Assembly (NCBI GenBank): GCA_933228675.1
Contig: OW121740.1
Location: forward strand, 161,520,806 to 161,584,805
Origin: Stomorhina lunata
Lineage: Eukaryota; Arthropoda; Insecta; Diptera; Rhiniidae
Direction of reading: 5' to 3'
DNA: 64,000 nucleotides
Of the stretch, positions 25,360 to 38,290 are shown piece after piece. Below the pieces are notes generated by a model. That model saw nothing but the letters and a program-made list of their open reading frames with translations, was not told where the DNA came from and did no database searches. Each line of letters starts with the position of its first letter. Positions within the stretch are counted from its first letter, which is position 1. Both the position numbers and the translations under genes were made by a program.

Positions 25360-25905
25360 CGTTCAAACAGGGTCGTTATTAATGCTCGTAAGACCCAATG
25401 CTGTTAACACACAAAGGGACCATGGTGCTTCATCTGTAATTATGAGTGGTATAAATATTGGAGAATTAGACCCTCTTGATGTTCTAGCCATGAAAATTCA
25501 GAGCGATGTCCATTTTCGAAGTGTTGAAAGAAGCGTTCAAGTGCTTCGGCTTTCTTAAGCGGTGTAATACATACTTTCCTCCAGCTGATCTCCTTACTAT
25601 TCACCCATATCCGGCCGGTGCTTCAAAGTCTATTTTGGAGCTTCGCGATCGTGCAAAGAGGGTGAAGATGCTTATCGGTGACAGTAGGGTAGCCAACTCT
25701 ATTGACTCATGCGAGCATTGTCGTAATGTGAGTTGCGTTTCTCTGTTCTATAGCTACTTGGTATGTGCTCAAACGAAATTAGGGTTCTTGTTTCTGAAAC
25801 CCATACATTTCTTCGTAGCACACGAAATTCAACAAGGGCTCATTCCTTTGTATTTAATTTTCGGAAAAATTATTAGAAAAATATTTGAATGTCTATTTGG
25901 ATAAT
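25360..25905 (+). pseudogene. Non-LTR retrotransposon (LINE) reverse transcriptase fragment, frameshifted
   Basis: A GC-richer island reads as the end of a LINE reverse transcriptase spread over three frames. The order is VVINARKTQC (about 25,372-25,401), then after a frameshift LTHK, DHGASSVIMSGINIGELDPL, DVLAMKIQSDVHF (to about 25,510). A second shift gives FEVLKEAFKCFGFLKRC and, later, PAGASKSILELRDRAKR then IGDSR (25,515-25,690). A third shift gives CSNEIRVL and STRNSTRAHSFVFNF (to about 25,870). This matches the region after the YADD motif and the thumb of insect LINE polymerases. Clade not assigned. The 5' end and catalytic core are absent. Confidence 0.75.
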
Positions 25906-27119
25906 TTTTTAGAATTAAAAAAAAAGTTTATTTCTGGTCAAAGCTCTATCTACGTTCCAAATTTTAAGGCGTTATGGACGCAAAAACATACTAACAAACA
26001 CATTTTATATAGGAATTTATATTACTGATGAAGAGACTTAAAAATATGCAGCAGGAATTTATTAAAAAGTTCTTAGAATGTATCGAATAATGGTTCTAAA
26101 GCCAAATTTCTGCATTTAATTTATATTGAATTTTAAAATTTATTGTATAAAATAGTGATGTATAATTTTAGGAGGTAACATTTAAAGAATGTTGTCGGGA
26201 GGCACATCAGTTTATTTTTTGACTAAATTTACTTTAAACCTCCTAGAAGTATACTTTACAATCTTATCTTAAAGTTCAAAAATAAGGATTTATATTGTAG
26301 GCCCTTTTCACTGCATTTCATACAAATCAAATTTTGAGGAATTTGAAAGAAAATCCTATTAGGAGCTTTTGAGATTTTTAAGGTAGGCTGTTGTTCCGAA
26401 ATAATTTATGTTTTTATTTTTAGAGCCTTTACATATTAATTTTAAACTTAGTAATTAATTTACTTTGAAAATAATAAAAATATTAACTGCAAACATATCT
26501 AAAAGTTCACAGAGTCATAAGAATTTTATCCATTATTACATTATTATAATATTCAGTACGAATAAAATTTGAAAATTGTGTTGCTTACTTTTAGGAGGAT
26601 TCAAGATTATTGAGAAGTTTGTGCTGTAGTCTTACCTAAAAGTTTACAAATTTGGATTTAAGAAGGAATAATTTTATGATTTTGCCCTTTATAGCCCATT
26701 ATTATATTATTATATTATAGTACGATTATTCAGTACGAATGAAAATCAAATAATTGTGTTGTATACTTTTAGGACAATTTTAGATTATTGAAAAATTTGT
26801 GCTGCATAACTTAGGAGATCAGAAATAATTAATATTTTTACTTTATATTACCTTATTTAAGCTTCTTTAAGGTTCACCATAAATAATTAATTTACTTTAA
26901 ACATCCTGAAATTAGACAATTCAATCTTATCTAAAAGTTTAAGGATTCGATTTTAAAAAATATACTTAAATCATCTTGAAATATAAATCATACCATATCA
27001 TAAATGTGTCATATTGAAAAATAAAAAAAAAATATGACAACATAAATCCATAAATATGCATATAATTTTCAAAATTTCTTTTAGTTTATTTTTTTCTAAA
27101 TTATAACTTAACATTTCAG
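25906..27119. other. Degenerate repeat region with TACTTTTAGG motif
   Basis: Two similar blocks about 176 bp apart start TGTTGCTTACTTTTAGGAGG (26,581) and TGTTGTATACTTTTAGGACA (26,757). Both continue with AGATTATTG then TTTGTGCTG. Related variants lie near 26,165 and, inverted, 26,240. Probably a decayed satellite. No gene. Confidence 0.5.
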
Positions 27120-27348
27120 TATCTCAAAATAAAAACTACTTACGAGTAGATACACAAAAACTAAACCCAAGAGAAAAAAATCTAAAAGAATAAAAATACA
27201 AATAAAATATGAATGAATGACAATCAAATACGACAATTGAAGGATTTTAAAGGTGGTCGTCGCCAATGGACACAGATTAATATTGACAATGGTATATTGG
27301 TGTCCACATTGCCATGAAAATGGACAGTTGCCACCACCATCTGCTAAG
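27120..27348 (+). other. Candidate 5' exon with 34-codon upstream ORF and donor
   Basis: A possible acceptor (ACATTTCAG) ends at 27,119 and AAG/GTAACA forms a donor at 27,349. Between them an ORF starts at 27,214 with ATGAATGACAATC and encodes MNDNQIRQLKDF, then KGGRRQWTQINI, ending ...LVSTLP and a stop. A second ATG at 27,319 opens MDSCHHHLL and runs into the donor in phase 2. Composition is far less AT-biased than the flanks. It could be an alternative slo leader exon carrying an upstream ORF. I recognise no family. Confidence 0.35.
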
Positions 27349-28967
27349 GTAACAAAAACAAAATAACAACAGAAAATAAATAAACTGTGTAAAAAAAACT
27401 AAAAAACCATTTAAAGCTAGACAAACTAAATACATTTATAAATAATATACATACAAACAAATACAATAAAAATTTGTGTGTTGCAGAGATATGTATGTTA
27501 CTTCTATACATGTAATTGTTTACATATCTATGAATGTACAGTACATTCTATTCTACCTAAATATATATGTACATTTAAGTTGTCATATTCATTTGTAAAT
27601 TTAATTCGTCGTAATTGTTTGGCGGTCATTTTTGTTTACGAAATAATCTTTAAATGTAAATTTGCTATTTGTCATTTTGTGCTTGTCTTTTTTTTCTTAT
27701 TATTTTTATGTGTAAAGCATTTACATACATTTGTCTAAGAAAACATATTTTAAATTTCTTTTTTTTTGTCATTGCATTTATATGTTGAGGAAAATTTCAT
27801 TCTTATATTATTCATACTCATAATGTGTGATGTATTTATTGGTTAAGGTAATTTATTTAATCAAATATAAGTCCTTCAATAACTATTTATATGGACAGAT
27901 TTTTGTTGTCGCATACGAAAATGATTAAATCAATATAATCACAAACTTCTACATATTCTTATTATTCGATATCGATCGAGATCTTAAATATACTAGTATA
28001 AAATTATAAAAGCATACCTTAAGGACCTAAGCAATTAATAGCATTTAAATTTACTACCCAACTGTCCAAACCTGAAAGAATTTTACTTTTACTTCCTGTT
28101 TTCGCAAACAAAAGGATATATTTTGGTATCAAATCTTATTAAGATTTTTGCAACAGAAATAATTTTTAACATCCCTAAAGTATGGTACAAAATATCTGCT
28201 AAAAAGTCTGTGTTTTGATCGATATCGAATGCGGCGATTTAGACACTCTCGCTTAACATGATGCATCCTATCTTATAATCATAGACCTCAAAAAATATTA
28301 ACAAAACTGATAAAATTTTTTATGTAAAAATTTTTACTATATGAGCTTGACATGAAAAAATTTTCTTTTCAAAGTTTTCATGTCATAATTTCTCTTAAAA
28401 AATAAAAACTTTTAAAGAAAATTTGTTTGAAGACAACATTTTAAAGTAAAAATTTTCACATCAAAATTACTATAAGCTATATATATATATATAGCAAGAT
28501 ATGTGCTTTATATGTTATAATTTTCAAATTTAAATTAAAATAAAAAAATAATTACACTGTGATAGTTGAAAGAACCAAACGGCTTAAAAAAATAATTATT
28601 ATTCCTGAAAGGTAATTTTGTTGGTGAATTTCGATATTTTTACTTAGTTCAAGAAAATAAACAGTTTTCGAGTAACGCACATATTTATTGCGCAACCTCC
28701 TCCATTTTTGATAACGCTATATCTCGAAAACTAGAGCTAAACTAAAAATTTCAGCGTGCTCGATTAGAGAATTGTGTAAATTCATTTTTATATATTTGTG
28801 TTATAGAAATAATTATTATATCATTATAACACTATTAACAGAGCCTTAAATATGGCCACTAAATTTAATGCAAGGAAGTCTTATGTCAATGCTAGAAAGT
28901 GTCATAATCGGTCGCCATTTGACCATAGGTCCCATATAAAAACTGAAGGAAACGCAAAAATAAAAAA
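27349..28967. other. AT-rich unique sequence, no gene seen
   Basis: Presumed intron or intergenic DNA. The open frame at 27,478-27,738 is Cys/Phe-rich with no domain. Around 27,970 and 28,216 the related GATCGATATCGA-like palindromes occur. The 28,680-28,760 stretch contains CTCGAAAACTAGAGC, typical of old dispersed repeats. Confidence 0.4.
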
Positions 28968-30123
28968 ACAAGTAAGAAAGCGCTATAGTCGGTCAAGCCC
29001 GACCTTACGATACACTTCACCACTAAAGGAAAGGTGTTTTTTTCCTGTAATAAAATAAATATTTGCTAAATTTTGCCATCATACAAACATTTTCTCAAGA
29101 CTTATATATTTAAGCTACTTCCGTCATTTGCACTTATATGAGAGCTAGGGTCAAATGTGGACCGATTACAGTTTTTACAAAAATTACACAGCACAACAAA
29201 ATAAAAAAAAATCATGTGCTCTTAAAACCACTATACAATTTTGATGTATCATGACAACCTTTGTACAAAAATGGTAAAATTTTTAAATTCTATGGCAAGA
29301 TTTAAAATTTTTTTTTTTTTTTTAAATTGCAATTTTTTTAGACGTTTCTTCAAATAATTAATGATAACTCAAAAACTACTAGTCCGATATTATTAAAATA
29401 AAATCAGAAAAATTAAAATTTACATAGCCTTTAATTCGTCTATATATCGCGTTTCAATCGGATCAATAGTTTCGAAGTTATAATAAAAAACTTAAGAAAA
29501 AAATATATTTTTTATGAAAAATGGCAAAAATTTTCGTTGTAAATTTTAATTTTTCTGATTTTATTTTAATAATATCGGACTAGTAGTTTTTGAGTTATCA
29601 TTAATTATTTGAAGAAACGTCTAAAAAAAATTGCAATTTAAAAAAAAAAAATTGAAAAAAAATTAAAAAAAAAAATCTTGCCATAGAATTTAAAAATTTT
29701 ACCATTTTTGTACTAAGGTAGCCATGATACATCAAATGTATATAGTGGTTACTCGAGCACATTTTTGCTGTTGCCCTGTGTTATGTGTGCAAAAAATCAA
29801 CTCAAAATTCTCATTATCTTCAGATTTACAAGCGTTTTAGTGATTTCTGTCTCATTTAGTGCGTTTTGACACAAGAGTTTGTGTGGGAGCTATGGTCAAA
29901 TGTGGATCGATTTCAACGAAATTTGGTCCCACTATCAAAAAAATGATCTGTGCCAAATTTCAACAAATTATCTTTAGAATTGCGACCTGTACTTTGATTA
30001 TATGGCTTACATGGGGGTCCAGCCAGATGGACGGACGGAAGGACTGACATCACTAAATCATTACATACATCAGCACAAACTTATAATAAATACCCTTTCC
30101 ACCTATGGCGGTGAAGGGTATAA
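28968..30123. mobile_element. Family H element, copy F (carries a nested TIR element)
   Basis: Starts ACAAGTAAGAAAGCGC with the GTCGGTCAAGCCCGAC hairpin and ends with a CCACCTATGGCGG hairpin then GAAGGGTATA. A palindromic 594-bp element interrupts it at 29,187. Outside that insertion it is about 560 bp, so it also has an internal deletion compared with copy B. Orientation as copies B and G. Confidence 0.8.
29187..29780. mobile_element. Palindromic TIR element with TTA duplication, nested in copy F
   Basis: Arms of roughly 290 bp run from CACAGCACAACAAAA to TGCTGTTGCCCTGTG and mirror each other almost throughout (for example TGATGTATCATGACAACC against its complement near 29,725). TTA flanks both sides (29,184-29,186; 29,781-29,783). 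Other family H copies carry the empty site AAATTATGTATGC, confirming a 3-bp TTA duplication. This points to a PIF/Harbinger-type foldback MITE. No ORF. Confidence 0.8.
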
Positions 30124-30463
30124 TGATAGGGGGAGCTAGAGAGACAAAATTTTACAAACGTATTTTTGATATCTTAAAAAAGTTGTGTGTTGAAAATGGG
30201 CGAAATCGGTTCACATTTAGTTAGATCTATAATCTCGCCCCGGGAATCACATTAATGCTGATAAATTTAATACAATTGCTATAGCTATGACTCACAGTAA
30301 ACTGCCTAGTGAAAAAAAATCGAAAAATAAACTTTCGATTTCAACAATAAAATATATATGGAATGAAAGCTGAGACTCCCACGATTCCAGAGGTGGTTTT
30401 TAAGTCGAACTATTTTAATATTTTTTCACAATTTTTAAGTAACAAAAAATGCTTTTAAAATAC
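30124..30463. other. Unique sequence, no gene seen
   Basis: AT-rich, non-repetitive. Contains GATCTATAATCTCGCCCCGG, an isolated GC patch at about 30,224-30,243, and nothing that reads as protein. Confidence 0.4.
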
Positions 30464-30465
30464 TA

Positions 30466-31584
30466 CCCAGCAAAACTTTGGTAATGGCAAGTACTCTAAT
30501 AACTGGTTACCTTGTAATGACTACAACATACCCTCCGAATAAATAATAAGTTATTACAGAAGTACTTATTTGTAATTAAGATGGTAATTTAAACTGAATG
30601 GCCCCGGTTCAAATCCCACCAAGGGAAACTATTTTTTTTTATTTTTTTTTTTTATTAAAAGAGTCTTTTTAAATTATTTTTGAATTTTAAGAACTTAAAT
30701 ATTACCTTCTGCAAAAAAAAAAATTGGAAAACTAACCCACGGTAATGAAAAAATACCGTCTTAACACCCCTTAATATAAGATCAATAAAAATGGGTTAGG
30801 ATTACGGGCTAGTAACCCTCTCTTGAAAAAAATGGATAAAATTAGAATTAAAATGTCCCACCACCTAATGTTAGAGGATGATGTCCGAAACTTCAATAGA
30901 AAGACCAAGTAGAGGAACATTTTTCAAAGCTTGGCCTATAAAATTGGAGAATAATCGAACAAGATCGAAATCTATGGAATTCTAAAATATGCTCTAACTT
31001 TCACCTTAACAGGTTGTAACTATAGGCCATTTAAGTAAGTAAGAGCCAATCTTATAAAAAAACTTATACAAAAAAGAAGATTTAAATTGTTTAAGTTTTA
31101 AATAATTGAAAAAAAAACTTCTTTATGTTTATTAAATGCATTAAACATTTACAAAAAATTGTATAAAAGTATTTTTTCAAAAATTACAACAAAGCAAAAA
31201 AAGCAGGGAAAAACAAAGTTATTGTCACATGATTTTAGATCTAAAAATAAAAATTGTTAATATTAATTATAAGCTGATAAGTTTTCAACATATGAAGTAG
31301 CTCAGTGGAAGAGTCTCTGTCTAGCAGTCGGAGGGTCTGGGTTCGAGCCCCCATGGGGTCATAAAAAGAAAATTTTGTGTTTAAAAATATATTTTTTTAA
31401 ATACAACAACAAAAAAGTTTTTGTTGTTGTTTTCCAATTGCTTACCCAAGTCATTACTTTTCTGCAATTGGTAAGTACTTGCCTTCAATGACATCCCCAT
31501 GTTAATGTAATGACTTAAACAGTAGTTCGTGTTCAATAGTTTAGCTGCTTAACTCATTATTTGGTAATGAAAAGTTTTGCTGGG
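30466..31584. mobile_element. CCCAGC-ended TIR element, 1.1 kb, carrying tRNA-like sequence
   Basis: Identical 14-bp terminal inverted repeats CCCAGCAAAACTTT, flanked on both sides by TA (30,464-30,465; 31,585-31,586). This is consistent with a TA target as used by Tc1/mariner-type or similar elements. Inside, a B-box-like GGTTCAAATCC lies at about 30,608, and a fuller tRNA-like segment at 31,291-31,363. No transposase ORF. Confidence 0.7.
31291..31363 (+). ncRNA. tRNA-derived sequence (SINE-like or tRNA pseudogene)
   Basis: Carries an intact A box TAGCTCAGTGG (31,298-31,308) and B box GGTTCGAGCCC (31,340-31,350) at tRNA spacing. The anticodon-loop-like CTAGCAG would read AGC (Ala). The outer five bases TATGA pair with TCATA at 31,359-31,363, but the rest of the acceptor and T stems have mismatches, so it is not a normal tRNA. 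An AATTTTG Pol III-type stop follows at about 31,371. Pol III transcription is plausible but unproven. Confidence 0.55.
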
Positions 31585-31586
31585 TA

Positions 31587-34118
31587 AATATTAAAAATTC
31601 AATTTTCAATAAAAATGCATGCAATTATATTTGTTTTATTCAGAAATGTAGCAGAAAGAATACCAAAATCCTAAAATTTAAATATTTTTAGCAATACTGT
31701 AAAAAAATTGTGCCAAAAAATGTACTTTTCAAAAAAATAGTCAGCTTCGAAGGACCCGAAAATATAGGCACATCCAAAAACTATTTTTATGAATCCATAA
31801 ACTTATTTTCTGTTATATATACTAAAATATGTGTAAAACAGTTTAGGTGTTTTCTATGAAAACTTTTGAAATATAATGATTTCAAAAATCATGCATATTT
31901 GATATTTTTATCAAAATTATCAGTTGATACTTTTATTATTTGAAAATGTATGATAATAGAAGGCAATGCATTACACGGTAATGAATACCAATGTTATTTG
32001 AATACCAATAGTATTTTCAATACTTTAAACAATAAAAATACTAAAATGTTTAAAATAATGTTATATTCTGAAAAGTTACGTGACAACCCTAAATAATTAG
32101 AAATTGGTTATATTTTATAAAAAAAAAACTATCACGCTTTATCATTTTGAATGTGAAATGTAATTATTACTGAAATGGGGGAATTTTGGGTATTTAATTG
32201 TCCCCGCACGGGATAAATAAGAGGATTTCTAAGAATGTTAATTCATTTCTGAAAGAAGTAGGCCAAGAGAGATATGTGCAAAAAATTTCATTAAGCTACC
32301 ATAACTCCTTAGACTTTTTTCCAGTTTTACTGTGGGGACCGTTCACTGTGCGCCTGGGTAAAAAAGCTCTAGGTGCTCAGAAAAAAAAGTTTGTCTTCCT
32401 ATAAATTATAAATTAATAAGTTTTTAACAGAAGTTTAGCATTAAGAACTAACAATTTCCCCTACCCAATAATTGCTCGAACAAATGAATATGTAATTTGG
32501 CAAGTGTTTTACATATACATTTACATAAATTTATGCATGTAAGTATGTCTGTATGTGTGTGTGTATGTGGCTAGCTTATAAATACTATCGCAGCGTGTCT
32601 AATGTTTATGCTTTTTAAATACTTGACTTTGAAATTGGTAATTTCGTTTCCATTATAATTGAGGGGGTTGTACAATTCAGCATTCGCTATTCCGGTTAGT
32701 GGGCCAATGTGAATGTTGTTTGGCTACTCTGGGGTAAATAAAAATAACATTAAGAAATATACATATATTTTTGAACGTTGTTCTCTTTATTGGTCATTTG
32801 CAAAAAAATTCTATTCTAAGCAAAAGAAAAGGGCATTAAGCAAGTCTTGGTTAAAAAGAAATAAATTAAAAGAACAATTTATTGATTCCAGGGAATTACA
32901 TAAGGCAAGCCAAAATAGCTACAAACATACAAATGTATGGATCTATGTCTGTAGTTAGTTATTTACAATATTGACCAAAAATACAAGAATCAAAATAACA
33001 AACATTTACAAACAATCAAGCCAAAACCAAAAACATGTTCTTGAGAGTGTAGACAGTTTGGAAAATAGGGTCTAGGAAAGGTTGAAAATTGTAATCAAGT
33101 AAATATTTAATTGAACTAAAACATATGTGAGAGAACAATCTATGTTTGTCATTATTATTTAAAAAAATAACAAATATTACAAAATACAGTGACATAAGTC
33201 ACAGGGGATTTTAAAACGACTGTAATGAAAGGTTCAATCTACATTTCCAACTGGGTTACTGTAAATATGTATGGTCTGCATGTAAACGCAAGAAAACACA
33301 TCAAAATCTATTGTTACCAGCAAATGAAATAAATAGAACAATATTAGAAAAAAATGAAACAACTAAAACAACAAAATCACTATGTAACAGCCATAATTTC
33401 TGCAGACAATAATGATTGACCTTTTAGTTTAAACTCTTCCAAGCGTAATCGTTTTGTTTTTTTTTTTGCATTCTCTATGAATTGGTGCCAAAAACCCATC
33501 TTATGCCGATTTCAATAATGATTATTTATATCGTGTTCTTATGACTAAAATATTTCACATTTATTTAACAAATTTAAAAGAAAAATGTGGAAATAAATGT
33601 TTCATAAATAAATGAATTTGTAAGCAATTTGGCCGCAAATTGGAAAGAAATATTTAATAAATTATTTAAAATAACCTTTTCTTGTGGTTTGTTTATTTAA
33701 TACAAAAACAAAAATATTGAAAATAGAAAATTTGTATTTTCATCTATAGCAAATGTACTTAAAAGGTGGAATATATTTCTGTTCAATATTTCTAATATAA
33801 CAAAAAAGTGGTGAAAGACAAATATTAAGATTTTAAATATTCTTGAAATATGTTGTTTTTGGGAAATAATTCAAAACTAAACGCTTTATTTTTGGCTGTA
33901 TGTTGTGATTTATATAATGAGTTTATGTACAAAGTTAAAATAATAAAATCGTAAGTTAATCAAATTCTATTTGAAAAAATAAGGGAATTGAAATATAACG
34001 AATTCATTTTTTTGACTTGAAATTTGACTTTAAACTTTTGAAAACGAAAATCAGTTTTATACAATTTTATGGTCAAATTGAGTTTTTCTTGTATGGAAGT
34101 TATGGTAAAATTTGGGGC
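31587..34118. other. Unique AT-rich sequence, no gene seen
   Basis: Contains a GC-richer island at about 32,195-32,390 (68-codon frame starting MSPHGINKRISKNVNSF, no family recognised) and a GT microsatellite-like run near 32,545-32,570. The rest is ordinary intronic or intergenic sequence. The 81-codon frame at 32,713-32,958 lacks domain features. Confidence 0.4.
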
Positions 34119-34127
34119 GTATGAAAC

Positions 34128-35424
34128 GGCGACATAAAATAACCCCCAATGAAATAACGCCCAATTACGAAAATGAAGTAAACCCCAATAAAAATTGAAA
34201 AATGAAAATATTTTAATTAATTTCACGTTTATTGGGTTTTATTTCACTATAAATTGGGATTTATTTCGTTATGAAGCTATTAAAGAAAAAAATATTATTT
34301 TAATTGGGATTTATTTCATGTAAATTTAATTTGGACTTTATTTCATTTTCATGAAAATGATGTTTTGATAATTTTTCTGAATTCTAAACATTCTTAACAT
34401 TTTTTAGGAAGAATTTTTGCCGTTTTGAATAAAAGTATTTTTGATGTTAATGAAAATATTTTGCTAAATATTATTACTCCGTTAATAACTTTTGAGTAGT
34501 AAAGATAAGTTAAAAATCATAAATTAAATTCGAAATTATTAGTGGTAGCCGTATTAATAGTATTGTAAATTTATGTATTCGGTAGGCGAGTCGTTTACAC
34601 AAAAAAATCAATTTATAACATTTTATATTTGTTATATATTATTTTTATTTTATCGAAATACGCCGATACGAACACAATCATGGAAGCCAAAAACACTATG
34701 AAGAATTCAAGCCTCTTTGCAAAATAAAATAAGAGTGTATAAACCTTAATTGGTGTATAGAACAAACGTCGCCGCAGGCAAAAATTTAGTTTTGTAAAAA
34801 AATGGCTGTGAAAACTGTTTTTTGTAAAAAAAAATCGCGCAATTTTTTTACAAAACTAAATTTTTGCCTGCGGCGTTTTTCCCATTTTTTAATAGAATGA
34901 TGTTCCCTACAAACAAAACTCGTATTGAAATGAAAACTGACGAGGTCATGTTCGAAGATTTTTAATATTTGGAAGAAGATCGGGACAAATTCCTCAAGAA
35001 GTAAGAAGCGTTTATCCAAAGCTTTTGCCTTTGGTTTGCAGTACATGAATTTTAAAACTGCTGCAAATCGCGTTCCAAATGATGAAGCATTGACTGACCC
35101 TGTATGTCGGCAAACAATGCAAGTATTTTTGTAAAAAAACAATTTAAAAAATAAAACTTATTTTTTGGGTCTTATTTCATTTTTTTGGGCATTATTTCAT
35201 TGGGGTTTATTTCCTATTCTAACTTAATTTTAGTAAAAATTTTTAAAGTGATTTCTAAAATTGGGTGTTATTTCGTTAAAATTAGGTATTATTTCGCCAA
35301 AAATTGGGTGATTTTTCATATCTTATTTCCTAGAAGTTATTTCTTTTTTTGCTGCTAATATAATTGGGGTTTATTTCATTTTCGAAATTGGGCGTTATTT
35401 CATTGGGGGTTCTTTCATGTCGCC
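34128..35424. mobile_element. Mutator-like TIR element with 9-bp target duplication
   Basis: Long terminal inverted repeats of about 65 bp start GGCGACATAAAATAACCCCC on the left and, in reverse complement, GGCGACATGAAAGAACCCCC on the right. They continue with AATGAAATAACGCCCAATT on both. The 9-bp sequence GTATGAAAC flanks both ends perfectly (34,119-34,127; 35,425-35,433). Long TIRs plus 9-bp duplication fit Mutator-like elements. A smaller hairpin, CGCCGCAGGCAAAAATTTAG and its complement, sits inside at 34,769-34,876. Minus-strand frame 34,786-35,142 (118 codons, with CIVCRHTGSVNASSFGTRF) could be a transposase scrap, family unknown. Confidence 0.8.
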
Positions 35425-35433
35425 GTATGAAAC

Positions 35434-35800
35434 AAATGTTTATACAATTATTTTGTACACTAAAAACTTCTTGTAAAAAAATTTGCATAAAATTTTCTTT
35501 AAAAAATTTTCTATAAAAATTATTACAAAAAGCTCTATAAAATTATAATAAAATTGATATATTTTTGTATACAAAATTTTAACAATTTTTTTTTCCATAA
35601 AAAGCTTTATTAAAAAATAACAAAATTGTCGGAATAGTAAATATTATTCAAAAGAAAAATTATTCGCACTTAATCCCAATCGATTACATTTATTTATTAA
35701 CGTAATAAACAATTTGTTGATAAAAGACAAAAAATGTTTGCCATCATCTTCAGAAGGAGTAGCCCTACTTTTAGACAGATCGAAAACTTTGCTTTATTAT
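35434..35800. other. AT-rich sequence, no gene seen
   Basis: A few degenerate minisatellite-like units (TTTTCTATAAAAATT type) at 35,460-35,620, then unique sequence up to the next element. Confidence 0.5.
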
Positions 35801-36430
35801 CTAGTACCTGGGCGACCGAGCCTTGCTCAGAGCTTTATGATAAGTATTTCGAGGCGAATTTTAAAGTTTTCATATATTTTATTTTATAAAGTACTAACCA
35901 ATTAAAATAAATTTAGAGAAAATACGGTACACAAATATCCAATTAATTTTGAATAATTTTATGCATTTTGCCCTATCAACACATGATCAAATGCATAGTT
36001 AAATATAAATAATTTTGGAAATTGGTCATACCGACTTTGAAACCTCCGTCGACTCATGCGCTATCTATCGGAAATTATTCATACCAATTAAAAAACCTTC
36101 GCCGGCTCATTTGCAACAACTTCGCTAAATATCATAGCATGATCGGATAGTTTTACAGCTTAAAAACCTTCGTAGTCTCATGCGCAATAACTTTAGATAA
36201 AGATCATTGCATTCTGTAAAGGACATACAGACAGAAAAACATTTATTTGTTTAAAAGTTATAACTTTACCAATTTTTCTCCCTTTTTTCCTCTAATTTCT
36301 AAAAAGTTACATATGGATATTTGGTACTTGGTACTAATTGAATTCGGTAGTTTTTATAAAAACGCAGTTAACATATTGTTCCTATTCTTACACTTATATT
36401 CTTAAACGAGCAATAATTGTATGTATATAA
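35801..36430. mobile_element. Element U, inverted copy, outer part
   Basis: Starts CTAGTACCTGGGCGACCGAG and the GAGCCTTGCTC hairpin. It then holds about two units of a 130-bp satellite (ATCAAATGCATAGTT, CCTCCGTCGACTCATGCG). The first 90 bp match, in inverted orientation, 37,902-37,991. Its continuation is found at 37,992-38,222, so it appears split by a second copy. Confidence 0.6.
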
Positions 36431-36434
36431 ATAA

Positions 36435-37991
<1,557 letters not shown>

Positions 37992-38250
37992 AGGTGTTAA
38001 GTTATCACCTATCGGGCATAGTTTGAAAAAAGTACCAAACACCTGTCCGCTTATTTTAAGAGCTATTCAAAACATAATTTAAATTTTGTTTCTTTGCCCA
38101 TTACTTTAGTAGATATAGCATTGTCTATTTTTCACCTTTTACCGGTTCTTACTAGACCTAAACATCAAAAAAGGTTCCCATTACCCAAATTTTATCAAAA
38201 TCGTTAGAGCCGTTTTCGAGCCATTCTATATATATATATATATATATTTG

Positions 38251-38288
<38 letters not shown>

Positions 38289-38290
38289 CA
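37992..38290. mobile_element. Element U, inverted copy, inner part, ending in a TA run
   Basis: Reverse complement of the 36,555-36,850 segment, ending with GCCGTTTTCGAGCCATTCTA then a TA microsatellite broken by GTATG (38,226-38,285). Taken with 35,801-36,430 it makes one complete inverted copy interrupted by the copy at 36,437-37,991. Confidence 0.6.

Noticed and set aside
25506..25904. 132-codon frame as a host gene
   Set aside because: It is one frame of a frameshifted LINE reverse transcriptase fragment; neighbouring motifs continue in other frames.
31291..31363. Functional tRNA-Ala gene
   Set aside because: A and B boxes are present but acceptor and T stems have several mismatches, so it is listed as tRNA-derived only.
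34786..35142. 118-codon minus frame as an independent gene
   Set aside because: It lies wholly within a TIR element with a target duplication and is more likely a transposase or captured scrap; no family was recognised.
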